Made by a program: the position numbers and the translations under genes
The notes under the pieces: model-generated
Seen by the model: the letters and a program-made list of their open reading frames with translations, nothing else
Told to the model about the DNA's origin: nothing
The model's database searches: none
Part shown: positions 17,022 through 26,000 of the stretch, one piece after another
Position numbering within the stretch: the stretch's first letter is position 1
How the letters are laid out: each line of letters begins with the position of its first letter
Assembly: GCA_016169945.1 (NCBI GenBank)
Contig: JADLSH010000155.1
Span: 3,107,501 to 3,171,500 of the forward strand
Source: Trachythela sp. YZ-2020
Taxonomy: Eukaryota > Cnidaria > Anthozoa > Malacalcyonacea > Clavulariidae
Length of the DNA stretch: 64,000 nucleotides
Direction: 5' to 3'

Positions 17022-17309
17022 TTAGTATAAGAAATTCTTTTTCGATTCTTTTACATGTCTTTCCTGCTTTTTAATCACCACTTTGGATCGTTTGAACATC
17101 GTAGAATAGTTGTCTGTTCGTTTACGTAAGGAGTCCACCATTCTGTGTGATGTGGTTTTATTCTGACGCGTAACATTTTTTGTGCGTTTCCTTTGGCCCA
17201 AAATGACTCTTTTTCGATTGTTTCTCTTAACTGATTCATTGCGTACCGAACCAAAAACGTCTCTCTTTGACGTTCTCTTACGAGAACAGTGTTTACTTTT
17301 CCCAGGCAT
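17022..17309 (-). CDS. Highly basic small protein (possible core protein)
   Basis: From ATG 17309 (MPGKSKHCSRKRTSKRD) the product has 95 residues, about a third Lys or Arg spread over the length, with few acidic residues. This resembles DNA-condensing proteins of virions or nuclear-targeted basic proteins. A second frame (17075-17329) overlaps it and is taken as a shadow. Condensation of the packaged genome is inferred from composition alone. Confidence 0.5.
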   Translation of the reverse strand: MPGKSKHCSRKRTSKRDVFGSVRNESVKRNNRKRVILGQRKRTKNVTRQNKTTSHRMVDSLRKRTDNYSTMFKRSKVVIKKQERHVKESKKNFLY

Positions 17310-17380
17310 ATTGCAAACTGAAGACACATTTTAAAAACGTATTACTTTATACAATCATGATTGTTACACTTCCTGTTCAG

Positions 17381-17791
17381 TTACAATAACTTAAAGGTCT
17401 CTTGTTTTAGCACTCGTCTCTGATCTGCACAAAAGACAGTTCTCCAATCATTACATGTATACTTGAGCATTTCAAGACCATTCACTATAGGCTTAACATC
17501 GTTCAAACTTTCGGTAAAAGCCTCCATGACATTTGCTTCTGAGATCTTTTCCAAAGCATGGTCAAAGTATAAACATAACTGCTCATCCTTTTCCATCATG
17601 AGACAGTCATGTTGTGTTTGAGACGGATGATCAATGATGCAACCATTGCAGTTTTCAACAACAAGACGAGATATAATTGACGCGATTTCTTCAGCGTAAC
17701 TTTTCAACAGTTTCTTTTCAATACGTTTCTGACGATGATGAAGAACTAATTCTTTATTGTCAATGTCGAAATGTTTAGACGAACGATACAT
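17381..17791 (-). CDS. Polinton protein with Cys/His motif, unknown function
   Basis: 136 residues from ATG 17791. Helical N-terminus, then N-C-N-G-C-I-I-D-H-P-S-Q-x-Q-H-D-C-L (about residues 48-65), a compact Cys/His cluster likely to bind metal, followed by a helical C-terminal half. It has its own strand and start just left of the divergent myristoylated protein gene, so 17792-17913 probably holds both promoters. I have the impression that this Cys/His pattern is common in cnidarian Polintons, but could not check it. Confidence 0.55.
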   Translation of the reverse strand: MYRSSKHFDIDNKELVLHHRQKRIEKKLLKSYAEEIASIISRLVVENCNGCIIDHPSQTQHDCLMMEKDEQLCLYFDHALEKISEANVMEAFTESLNDVKPIVNGLEMLKYTCNDWRTVFCADQRRVLKQETFKLL

Positions 17792-17913
17792 GATTAGCTC
17801 TTTACTTCACGACTATCAGAGAATGTTTGACAGTTTTTCGTAAGTTGAAAAGGTTTTATACCACCCGTACACGTCTGGTATCTTCAGAGTATAGTAGAAG
17901 CCATCGCGTAAAC

Positions 17914-18132
17914 ATGGGTCACTCTGCTAGCAAAAATCCAAAGATTAATAAAAATCATAACAAACAGAAAATGTTTAGAGTAGGTATAAGTGTTGGTCGC
18001 AATGATCTCAATCTCGAAGGACATTTGCAGATGGGATATAACAGTAAAACTATCAAAAACTACAAACCTGTTGAAAACGAAGCATCAGTGGCAATTGAGA
18101 CTAATGAACCTATTCAAAACGTCGAAGAATAA
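17914..18132 (+). CDS. Small protein with N-myristoylation signal
   Basis: From ATG 17914 the product begins MGHSASKNPK, matching the M-G-x3-S consensus for N-myristoylation followed by lysines, and is 72 residues long. The reading frame extends upstream to 17827, but the internal ATG gives the signal. It ends 27 bases before the integrase. By analogy to lipidated matrix or fusion-associated proteins it may sit at a membrane. Confidence 0.55.
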   Translation: MGHSASKNPKINKNHNKQKMFRVGISVGRNDLNLEGHLQMGYNSKTIKNYKPVENEASVAIETNEPIQNVEE

Positions 18133-18159
18133 AAGATTTCTCTCATTCTATGCTCGGAC

Positions 18160-19233
18160 ATGGACGAGTACCTGTCTAGTGTCTATTACGATCCAAAACG
18201 TTCAGGGGGATATGGTGGAGTGGATCGTTTGTACAATGACGTGAAAAAGGAGGGAAAATTTGATATTAGCCGTAAGAAAATTAAAGAATGGTTGATGAAA
18301 CAGGATGCATACACTTTATATAAACCTATTCGTCTCAATTTTAAAAGAAACCGAGTGATCGTGGGTGGCATCGACCAGCAATGGCAGATGGATTTAGCGG
18401 ACACACAGTCCATGCAAAAGTTTAACGATGGGTATCGATATCTGCTCGCTTGCATTGACGTGTTTTCAAAGTATGCTTCGGTAGTTCCTTTGAAAAATAA
18501 AACAGGTTCTTCTCTGGTTGAAGCTTTCAAAATCATTTTATCTTCTGGACGCAAACCTGAAAAGAACATGACTGATCAAGGAACTGAGTTTTTAAACAAA
18601 CATTTTCGAGCGTTGATGAAAGAAGAAGACATAGAACTGTATAACACGTACAACGAAACGAAAGCCTCTATCGTGGAACGTTTGATTCGTACTCTGAAGA
18701 CGAAGATGTGGCGATACTTCACAGCGAAGAAAACAATGAGATACATTGACATGCTGCCTGATTTAGTGTATTCTTACAATCATAGTGTTCATCGCAGTAT
18801 TAAAACAAAACCAGCAGATGTAACTGTTGAAAACGAAAAGAAAGTGTGGCACACTTTGTATGATGATCACAGTGCAATAAGCAAGAAAAAGTATAAGTTT
18901 AAGATTGGTGATCAAGTTAGAATTAGTAAAATCAAACGTAAATTTGAAAAAGGTTACTTGCCAAACTTCTCAAAAGAAATCTTTACCGTAAGCAAACAAG
19001 TACCTCGTGATCCTCCCGTGTATAAGTTGAAAGATTATGATGGTGAGGAACTGAAAGGAACGTTTTACGATAAAGAGTTGCAAAAGGTTATCAAGCAGGA
19101 TGACGTCTACGAAGTTGAAAAAGTTTTGAAGAAACGTGGTAGAGGCAAAAATGTACAATATCTTGTAAAATGGCTAGGGTACCCGAACAAGTTTAATTCG
19201 TGGGTACCTGCTTCTCAAATAAATAAGATTTAA
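18160..19233 (+). CDS. Retroviral-type integrase with chromodomain
   Basis: 357 residues, apparently intact. The rve core has D78 (WQMDLAD), D139 (MTDQGTEF) and E173 (SIVERLIRTLK), the two last acids about 34 apart as in DDE integrases. Residues about 250-285 form an SH3-like beta segment (FKIGDQVRIS). Residues about 312-357 are a chromodomain (YEVEKVLKKR, YLVKWLGYP, SWVPASQI) that could steer insertion to marked chromatin. It would join the TIR ends to target DNA with a 6-bp stagger, matching the AAGCAC TSD. It precedes the capsid block by 47 bp. Confidence 0.95.
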   Translation: MDEYLSSVYYDPKRSGGYGGVDRLYNDVKKEGKFDISRKKIKEWLMKQDAYTLYKPIRLNFKRNRVIVGGIDQQWQMDLADTQSMQKFNDGYRYLLACIDVFSKYASVVPLKNKTGSSLVEAFKIILSSGRKPEKNMTDQGTEFLNKHFRALMKEEDIELYNTYNETKASIVERLIRTLKTKMWRYFTAKKTMRYIDMLPDLVYSYNHSVHRSIKTKPADVTVENEKKVWHTLYDDHSAISKKKYKFKIGDQVRISKIKRKFEKGYLPNFSKEIFTVSKQVPRDPPVYKLKDYDGEELKGTFYDKELQKVIKQDDVYEVEKVLKKRGRGKNVQYLVKWLGYPNKFNSWVPASQINKI

Positions 19234-19280
19234 ACCAGCGTCTGTGTTGTGTGTCTTTTATTCATACTTTAGTAGTGACA

Positions 19281-20033
19281 ATGAGTGGAACACATTTTTA
19301 TCTTACGCTTCCTAGCAATGCATCCCTGGATGTCTTTCCCGATAACAAAACGACTAGTTATCGTGTAAAATTACCACAAACCATTGATTTGAATGGCGAT
19401 TGGGAAGTTGGTTTGTATTCCATCTCTTACCCTAACTCGTGGTATACTTTAACAAGGGGAGTCGGCAGTCATATCTATTGCGCGGACAGAAGCGGATATT
19501 TTTTGGTGACAATTATTGATTACGGTTACTACGAAACAATGCAAGATCTTATCAAAGCCATCAATAAAGCATTGGCAAAAGATGTTAACGACAACATTAA
19601 GTTAACGTTTAATGCTCGCACTGGAAAAGTGACAGTTCAGTTGAAAAATGGATACCAACTATTTCTAAGAACAGGAAGAATGTCGATTATGCTTGGGTTT
19701 GGTGGAAAAGAATTAAAGATCACAAAAACGACCGAAAGTCCTTTTGTGACAGACTTGTTTGGGATGACGACCATCTACGTTTATTGTGATATTGTTCAAC
19801 CGCAGATCATCGGAGATACGAGCGCCCAATTACTCAGAAGCATTCCCGTTGAGGGAAAGTCTGGTGACGTCATTGGTAAAACTTTCCCAAACATTCAATA
19901 CGTACCTGTCCAAACCAAATCATTCGAAGACCTGGAAATTCTTTTAAGGAACGACACAGGCGATCCTGTGCCATTTGAACACGGGAAGGTGGTGACAACA
20001 CTGCACTTCAGACAGCATACTTATTTTACCTAA
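19281..20033 (+). CDS. Minor capsid (penton-like) protein
   Basis: From ATG 19281 (MSGTHFYLTLPSNASLD) it has 250 residues; upstream codons are an unlikely extension. A beta-rich sequence with the Polinton minor-capsid features: opening F-Y-L-T-L-P-S-N, a WEVGLYSISYPNSW strand near residue 42, and an ending LHFRQHTYF. It would form the pentameric vertex of the icosahedral shell. Assignment uses these features and its position, 2 bases before the basic pVI/pX-like gene and upstream of the major capsid gene. It appears intact. Confidence 0.75.
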   Translation: MSGTHFYLTLPSNASLDVFPDNKTTSYRVKLPQTIDLNGDWEVGLYSISYPNSWYTLTRGVGSHIYCADRSGYFLVTIIDYGYYETMQDLIKAINKALAKDVNDNIKLTFNARTGKVTVQLKNGYQLFLRTGRMSIMLGFGGKELKITKTTESPFVTDLFGMTTIYVYCDIVQPQIIGDTSAQLLRSIPVEGKSGDVIGKTFPNIQYVPVQTKSFEDLEILLRNDTGDPVPFEHGKVVTTLHFRQHTYFT

Positions 20034-20035
20034 AG

Positions 20036-20527
20036 ATGAATAATCCATACGTACGTTACTATCTTGATCAACAGCAAGGACGTGGGATGCCTGTTTTCAG
20101 AGGCAGTCCATGGCAAGTGGGTCATGGACAAATGGGTTATGGACTCGGTGGTCTGTTTCGTAGCGTTGCAAGAGCAGTCATGCCCATGGTAAAAAGTGGA
20201 GCAAAAGCTATTGGTAAAATTGCTTTGAATGCTGGCGCTAATGTGCTAGGAGACGTTGCTTCTGGAAGAAATCTAAAAGAAGCAGTAAAAACCAGAGGGA
20301 AAGAAGCTGTAAACGTCGCAAAGGGAAAAGCCGTTAATCGACTTCAAACTTATGCTCAAACAGGAAGTGGAAAACGTACAAAGCAAGCTAAAAAGAGAAA
20401 GGCATCCACTACCAGAAGCAACCAGACCAAGAAGCGAAAAACAGTTAAAAAGAGAAAGGCATCGGCATCTATTACCATAAGCAGTCAGACCAAGAAGCGG
20501 AAAACAGCTCCTGACATATTCGGATAA
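20036..20527 (+). CDS. pVI/pX-like basic virion protein
   Basis: 163 residues. Residues 15-45 are Gly-rich (GRGMPVFRGSPW, then MGYGLGGLFRS), with small-Gly sites that fit cleavage by an adenain-type protease. Residues about 45-105 are amphipathic helices. The last 50 residues hold three blocks of K-K-R-K, resembling nuclear localisation or DNA-binding tails. The arrangement recalls adenovirus pVI/pX precursors. It lies between the minor and major capsid genes. Confidence 0.6.
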   Translation: MNNPYVRYYLDQQQGRGMPVFRGSPWQVGHGQMGYGLGGLFRSVARAVMPMVKSGAKAIGKIALNAGANVLGDVASGRNLKEAVKTRGKEAVNVAKGKAVNRLQTYAQTGSGKRTKQAKKRKASTTRSNQTKKRKTVKKRKASASITISSQTKKRKTAPDIFG

Positions 20528-20529
20528 AC

Positions 20530-21858
20530 ATGTATCTCGTACATTCCAAGTCACAAGAATGCACAAAGACAGAACTCGATCTGTTCTCTATACCTCCAAC
20601 ACAAGTCAGTTTGGAAAAAGGACATTGGATAGATCATCAAGCTGTTTCCAGTGTATCAGACGGTGGTCCAATCACGTTCCTGTCTCCAGGCACTGAAGAT
20701 TATGTCGATTTATCAAAAACTATTCTTGTGGTGAGAGCAAAAGTGACTAAAGCTGATGGTGCAAATCTTGACGCAGACGAAAAGGTCGGAGTTGTGAACA
20801 ATTTCCTACACAGTCTGTTCAAACAAGTCGACGTGTTTTTGAAAGAAAAGCAAGTGACACAAGCCACTGGAACTTACGCGTACCGTGCATATCTGGAAAC
20901 CCTCCTCAATTATAATCCGTCAGCGAAAGAGTCACAAATTACCAGCTCTATGTTTCATAAAGACACGGGAGGGAAAATGGACGTTGCCGACCCAACATTA
21001 GCAGGTGCCAACGCCAACCTTGGTCTTAAAGCAAGATATGAATTCAGCAAGACAAGTGGAACTATTGAAATGACCGGACCTATATTCAGCGACGTATTTT
21101 TCACCGAACGTCTCCTGCTAAGTTTTGTTGACTTGAAAGTTATTCTGAATCGAAGTAGCAAAGAGTATTGACTGATGGCGTCTGAAGACGATGTTGATTA
21201 CAGAGTAAAGCTAATCGATGCCTATCTCAAGATACGTAAGGTGAAAGTTAGTCCAAGCATTTCCGTGGCTCATGAAATTGCATTGAAAAAAGGACCGACT
21301 ATCTATCCTATTCGTCGCGTGGAGTGCAAGAGTTTCATTGTTCCCGCAGGGAATCCCTCCCTGAGAAAATATAACATCTTTAATGGACTTGTACCGAAAT
21401 CGTTTGTCTTTGGATTGGTCGATAGCGCAGCGTTTAATGGCGCATACAAGAAGAATCCGTACAACTTTCAACATTTTAACGTGTCCTCTATTGGAATAAC
21501 CGTGAATGGAGAAGATATGCCGTTTAAACCGATGCAGCTTTCCTTTGGTGCAAACCCCAGATTTGTTGAAGCATTCAGTACATTGTTTTCTGGTACGGGA
21601 AAAATGTATTACAACACAGGGAACGATATAACACGAGAAGAATTTCCAAAAGGATATGCAGTTTATGCTTTCGATCTGACTCCAGATATGTGTGGGTCGT
21701 CACCTCATTTTAATGCCGTTCAACGAGGAAATCTAGCAGTTGACATCACGTTCTCTGCCGCACCGGCAGCAGCTGTGAGTCTCGTCTGTTACGGGGAATT
21801 TGAAAACCTGATTCAAATTGATGCTGAGAGAAACGTCGTTTACGATTACTCTGGATAG
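20530..21858 (+). pseudogene. Major capsid protein (double jelly roll), broken in the middle
   Basis: Two consecutive frames, 20530-21171 (213 residues) and 21175-21858 (227 residues), together have the length and position of the Polinton major capsid gene. The first half covers the N-terminal jelly roll; the second contains IYPIRRVECKSF near its residue 45 and a beta-rich end. The frame changes near 21160-21175. Unless this is a sequencing error, the copy makes no full capsid protein. It sits between the pVI/pX-like gene and the protease, the canonical order. Confidence 0.8.
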
Positions 21859-22272
21859 ATGAACACCACGCAGATAACTCGTGCACTGGAAAAAGATCCT
21901 ATAACAAGCAAAAAGTTTTGCGGCGTGTTTCCTAGTGATAAGCTACCTCAGACGATTGAGAAATATCCGTGCGGTTTTGTCGCGAACACTGATCCGAGCA
22001 GTGAACCAGGAACGCATTGGGTGGTCTTTTACTTTCCATCAGAAGAGAGAGGAGAATTCTTCGACAGTTATGGACAGCCACCAGATTACTACAGGAATTC
22101 GTTTGGAGACTTTTTAGAGTCTCATGAATGGGAATTTAACACTCGTAAACTGCAAAGTGTTTGGTCAGATGTGTGTGGCCTGTATTGCATATTTTACCTT
22201 AGCCATAGAGCACGAGGACAAAGCATGAATAAAATCGTACATCTATTTAATAATGATACTATGTTAAACTAG
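21859..22272 (+). CDS. Adenain-like cysteine protease
   Basis: 137 residues. The catalytic pattern of C5/Ulp1-like proteases is visible: H53 in GTHWVVFYF, D69 in FFDSYGQPP, Q99 and C106 in LQSVWSDVCGLYC. It would mature capsid and core proteins during assembly. The start codon adjoins the MCP stop. It ends soon after the last helix (NNDTMLN), so the C-terminus may be slightly shortened. All four expected active-site residues are present. Confidence 0.9.
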   Translation: MNTTQITRALEKDPITSKKFCGVFPSDKLPQTIEKYPCGFVANTDPSSEPGTHWVVFYFPSEERGEFFDSYGQPPDYYRNSFGDFLESHEWEFNTRKLQSVWSDVCGLYCIFYLSHRARGQSMNKIVHLFNNDTMLN

Positions 22273-22816
22273 AGGGCATTCAGAGACTGCATACCTCCGC
22301 CCGCTTCTCGTTGTAAAGCACACGATTTTAGAGCAGCCTCACTTATATAAGTGAGATTTACAATTGTATATAATCTAAAAAGATACCAATAAAAATTTCA
22401 TATGAATATGTTTGGTATTTTTTGAGTTATCGTGCTCACGGACAAACACACACACACACACACACACATACACACATACACACATACACACACACACATA
22501 CATACAAACCCAGATGATTACATAACCTCCTGGCGGAGGTAATGACGCAAAAGTGTCTCAGTTTGTTAAAACTCATTATAAAGTTATGTTAAAACAGCCC
22601 TATGTTGGCCTTAATCAGTTTAGTAAAAAACTGTTTGAAAAATAATGTTATAATAAATGTTAAAAACCCAAATGTATGTGTGTTTTGATTTCTAGTCCCA
22701 GAATGCATTTAGCGCTTTAAAAAAAAACAAAAATGACAAGTAAGAAGAGTCTTGTTACCGTGCCAAAAATGACAGGAAAACATTTATTAACTTCAAAACA
22801 ATTACATGTTGTTTAT
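22273..22816. other. Intergenic region: palindrome and CA microsatellite
   Basis: Separates the plus-strand capsid block from the minus-strand ATPase block. It contains the perfect palindrome CTCACTTATATAAGTGAG at 22338-22355, possible bidirectional 3'-end or promoter DNA, an AATAAA near 22388, and a CA-rich tract at about 22447-22503. No gene seen. Confidence 0.65.
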
Positions 22817-23101
22817 TTAATATCTAAGACATCGTTTTTGAGGTTGTTCCAGTTTTTCTTCACGTTTCTTTAGAAAGGTTTGCAAATACTTTAAGGGGGT
22901 TGTACGCTGTGAGCTTGTACCCCGCTGGCTTGCACGTTGCGGACTGCTGTAATGAACCTCTTCCTCGCCAGACGAACTGTCCATTTGGGCTTGTCTCCAT
23001 CTTTCCTCATTCCTTACAAGATCTGTAGGCATATTCATCTTTGATAAAGCACGGAAAAATTCCTTCGAACCTGTCGGATTAAAATTCTTTCTCCCTGTCA
23101 T
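22817..23101 (-). CDS. Small Polinton protein, unknown
   Basis: 94 residues. Opens MTGRKNFNPTGSKEFF; the middle is Ser/Glu/Arg-rich and probably disordered (SSSGEEEVHYSSPQ), and the end is Lys/Arg-rich. Last gene of the minus-strand block 24574-22817. No family recognised. Confidence 0.5.
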   Translation of the reverse strand: MTGRKNFNPTGSKEFFRALSKMNMPTDLVRNEERWRQAQMDSSSGEEEVHYSSPQRASQRGTSSQRTTPLKYLQTFLKKREEKLEQPQKRCLRY

Positions 23102-23128
23102 GGCATCGCTGATAAGATCTGATATGTT

Positions 23129-23572
23129 TTACTGTGGAATTTTCCTACCGTCCAGGTTGACTTGTCCAGATTCATCCCAAGAAATAACGTCCGGTCTTGC
23201 TTTCAAACGGTTTAAAAGTGCCGTAGCTCTTGGACGCATTGTTTTAGGTATATGATCGACAATGGTCACATCAGATAAACGAGCTCTCTCTCCAGGCAAA
23301 ATCCCTTCTTTGTTTTCAATGTGAGGTGCTATCCGAACGGTTGGTATTTGACTGTCCTTTTGACGTCTTAGATCTAGATAACGTTCCATGTTCGCATAGT
23401 ATAGTTTTTGCTTTTCGGCATCAGCCATATCCGTACGTTGGAGAATATTTGACATGTCCGTATCTTTATGCATCATGTTGGCCTTAAGCGGTGACGTTTC
23501 AAGCCTTTGTTTCTGTTCGTATCTATGCAACACATCCTCAGGGACCAATACCATTCGTTTGGTATGCTTCAT
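23129..23572 (-). CDS. Conserved-looking Polinton virion-block protein, unknown
   Basis: 147 residues from ATG 23572, beginning MKHTKRMVLVPEDVLHRY. Helical and charged, with a C-terminal half containing RPRATALLNRLKARPDV and ending in DGRKIPQ. The start codon overlaps the stop of the upstream gene (ATGA), indicating tight coupling with the 23569 and ATPase genes. A structural or assembly role is inferred from the context. Confidence 0.6.
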   Translation of the reverse strand: MKHTKRMVLVPEDVLHRYEQKQRLETSPLKANMMHKDTDMSNILQRTDMADAEKQKLYYANMERYLDLRRQKDSQIPTVRIAPHIENKEGILPGERARLSDVTIVDHIPKTMRPRATALLNRLKARPDVISWDESGQVNLDGRKIPQ

Positions 23573-23898
23573 TTTATAAGTAAGCTACTGAGCACGCTTA
23601 ACACAGGCGGCAGTAAGGCAGCTAGTAGGTTCCCTCCTTTCTGATTAAGGTGTTTCTTCTTTTGTTTTATTGACACCTTTTTATTGGCTAAGGCACGGAG
23701 ATGTGTCTTGTAGCGCACCAAACGTCGCTTTTGACGAGGTGTTAGAGGGATAACGCCTTTAAGTAAATTCAGTGAACACTCACAAATAGCCGTGATCACA
23801 TCCGCGGGAACATTATCGATAAGCAATTTTCGCAATTTAGGTTTACATTTCACTATGACTTGAAGATAGGGAAGACTTCCTTTCATGTGCTTCGACAT
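23569..23898 (-). CDS. Basic core-like protein with C-terminal hydrophobic helix
   Basis: From ATG 23898 it has 109 residues. Residues about 5-60 are helical with several Lys/Cys (VKCKPKLRKLLI); then RQKRRLVRYKTHLRAL and a Lys-rich run precede QKGGNLL, a Gly-Gly site that an adenain-type protease could cut. A hydrophobic tail (LLAALLPPVLSVLSSLLIK) ends it. The layout recalls adenovirus-type core or membrane-lytic precursors. It overlaps the 23129 gene by 4 bases. Confidence 0.6.
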   Translation of the reverse strand: MSKHMKGSLPYLQVIVKCKPKLRKLLIDNVPADVITAICECSLNLLKGVIPLTPRQKRRLVRYKTHLRALANKKVSIKQKKKHLNQKGGNLLAALLPPVLSVLSSLLIK

Positions 23899-23932
23899 CT
23901 CGTAAATGATGGGTTTAGGTGACACACGCAAC

Positions 23933-24574
23933 TTAAGTACGTTTCATGTAAACAACTTGTCTTTCCCCTGGAAGAATGTTTGTTCTAAGACGTACGTTTT
24001 CTGGTGTCAGCTGATGACAATCAATCAATAAATATCCATATGGTCTTGTTGTAGCGTCGTTAAATGATTCTAATAGGTAATTCGTGTCTCTTGGATACAT
24101 TTGACGCGCCAAGGTTGCAATACCAAGCGAATCGCGCGGGTTTCGGAATATCATCATATAGTGAGAATTTAAACTGATCGTTCGTGACAATTTACCGGGT
24201 GGAAATAGGTTTTGGGTAAGGTACAACACAGATATGCCTCGGTGATGAGAACCACGAGTAAATAGATCCGACATGCGTTGATCATTAGAGCATTGAGACA
24301 TCAAATCATCCAGTATGACTAGAGAGTTTTCAAACTCATCGGTCATATCGTATAAATCGCTCGGAAAACCTTCCATCAATTCAACGTTTGGTAGGGTTCT
24401 CGATAACTCATCAAATTCTTTTTGATATTCTCCATAACAATATATCACTTTGGCTGGAACAGGATGAAACAATTCTTCCATATGATGTAGCATAGAACGA
24501 ACCAAATACGATTTCCCACTCTGGCTTTGTCCACAAATATAAAAATTTGCAGGTGTTTTAAATCTCACATCCAT
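23933..24574 (-). CDS. Polinton packaging ATPase (FtsK-HerA/A32 type)
   Basis: From ATG 24574 the product has 213 residues. Walker A is GQSQSGKS at 15-22, Walker B LVILDD at 85-90, with a polar sensor in LTQN at about 119-122. It would translocate genomic DNA into capsids. The longer reading upstream would need a TTG start. It begins a minus-strand run with 35 bp to the next gene. Apparently intact, unlike PolB and MCP. Confidence 0.9.
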   Translation of the reverse strand: MDVRFKTPANFYICGQSQSGKSYLVRSMLHHMEELFHPVPAKVIYCYGEYQKEFDELSRTLPNVELMEGFPSDLYDMTDEFENSLVILDDLMSQCSNDQRMSDLFTRGSHHRGISVLYLTQNLFPPGKLSRTISLNSHYMMIFRNPRDSLGIATLARQMYPRDTNYLLESFNDATTRPYGYLLIDCHQLTPENVRLRTNILPGERQVVYMKRT

Positions 24575-24626
24575 CGTGTCCACAAGCAAACAACATAATA
24601 AGTTTTATTTCACAGGTCTCTGTACT

Positions 24627-24788
24627 TTATAGCGAAAATATGCGTTTAGCGAAAGAAATCATTTTGCGGAAAAAACTTTCTTCGATCTTGAACTTTGTTA
24701 AATCAAAGCTTTTAAGAGGTGTAGCAACCAACTGTACAGCTCTACGCGTAACGTGTTCGGAGCAAGAGTCATTCATCACATAAACCAT
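24627..24788 (-). pseudogene. Short open segment, possible remnant gene
   Basis: A frame open from about 24846 to the stop at 24627, with a first ATG at 24788 (53 residues). The upstream, ATG-less part reads N-F-G-R-A-I-A-Y-L, loosely like a BCL-2 BH1 segment (some adintoviruses carry BCL-2-like genes), but the match is too short to claim. Probably the end of a gene whose start was lost near the GRF gene. Confidence 0.25.
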
Positions 24789-24825
24789 TGTTAGGTACGC
24801 TATGGCACGACCAAAATTGATAACA

Positions 24826-25092
24826 TTAACTCTCTTTCATCAAATCTTTGACCACACGCATTCTTGCAAGCTTATGATGTCCGTCACATTGTGGCTGTGG
24901 CTGATTCGTAGATCTCCAGGCAACTATGGCTTTTTCAAATAGATAACCTTCGTCTTCCGAGCAAAAGAAATTACAACTTGGATTTTGACCACAGAACCAA
25001 AACGACCCATTTTTCGTTGTCGAACAAGATGCAGGTTCTCCGTGTAAACACTTCATCTTGCTATATGTTCTCTTCGTGAACGCTATGCACAT
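24826..25092 (-). CDS. GRF-type zinc-finger protein, probably truncated
   Basis: 88 residues. From about residue 14, CLHGEPASCSTTKNGSFWFC with later C-x-F-F-C gives the spacing of a zf-GRF domain (single-stranded nucleic acid binding, as in NEIL3 and TOP3A). A second unit begins at CDGHHKLARMRVVKD, but the frame stops just after it, so a second finger seems to be missing. It is the rightmost of the minus-strand genes, close to the GTACGTACG motif at 25133. Confidence 0.65.
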   Translation of the reverse strand: MCIAFTKRTYSKMKCLHGEPASCSTTKNGSFWFCGQNPSCNFFCSEDEGYLFEKAIVAWRSTNQPQPQCDGHHKLARMRVVKDLMKES

Positions 25093-25246
25093 AATGAGGA
25101 ATATTACTCATCTCGTCCATTTATACTCTCCTGTACGTACGTTAGTCCACGCATTGTAGGATAACGTAGGATAATGTAGGATATTCATGTTTGTCACTGC
25201 GCATGCGCATACGTTGACTCCCACAAGGTTTGTGTATGCGGTGTGT
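25093..25246. promoter_or_regulatory. Putative promoter region of the minus-strand block
   Basis: Holds TTTATACTC, a lone GTACGTACG copy (compare the 11687 array), three near-copies of GTAGGATAA (25157-25185) and a GCGCATGCGCAT palindrome near 25200. Ends where the LINE tail begins. Confidence 0.4.
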
Positions 25247-25414
25247 CAGATAGATAGATAGATCAACTTTATTTAAACACATTGGCCTTTTCAGCAAAAG
25301 CTGATTTCCAAAAGGGATGTGTACTTACAAATTATTATTTATATACTAGCTCCAATATTACATACATAACAAATACAATTATATACCTATTTAGACAAAA
25401 AATTAACTACTACT

Positions 25415-25897
25415 TTAAGTCGAGATTAAGGTCGAGGAAGATAGCTTTTTACAGAACGAATTATACGATACCGAATTGCGTATCTCTTCAGGTATCTGAT
25501 TCCATAGTTTAGCCCCACAATATTGGAAGCTTTTTTTTAAGGATTCCGTTTTTGGTCTTGGAATATAAAACCTTGTTGAAGAACCTCTCAGATTATGGTC
25601 ATGAATGGTATTCAGATTTTGGAAAGCTTCGCATAGTCGTTGGGGGGCTAAACCATTAACTGTCTTGTACATGAGCCTGGCTTTCATTTGTGCCCTACGC
25701 TCTTCAAGTGTTACCCAGCCTAGAGATTTTCGTGCCAAAATAGACTGACCATGTTCATTTTTTAAGTTCATGATCAACCTAGCCGCTCTGTTTTGGAATT
25801 TCTGTAGACGTTCGCTTAGGCCTTTATTAAGTGTATCCCATACTTCACAGCAATAATCAAAATAAGGTTGGATTAAGGCATTATAAACTTTTATCAA
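25415..25897 (-). pseudogene. LINE ORF2 C-terminal part
   Basis: 160 residues including VYNALIQPYFDYCCEVWD and LQNRAARLI-like sequence, the typical region after the RT domain in CR1/Jockey-type LINEs, ending with LWNQIPEEIR. It is separated from the RT frame (26001-27425) by a frame change and about 100 bases without an open frame. Confidence 0.8.
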
Positions 25898-26000
25898 AAT
25901 GTCTTGTTCGACATACTCCTCATTTTTCTAATAGCCCCAATACCTGATGATATTTTACTGCTAATATGGTTAATGTGTTTTTCCCAACTCAAGTTTTCGT

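Noticed and set aside
22441..22510. Left/right origin or TIR at the CA-rich tract
   Set aside because: It is a simple microsatellite in the middle of the Polinton; the true ends are at 11601 and 29880.
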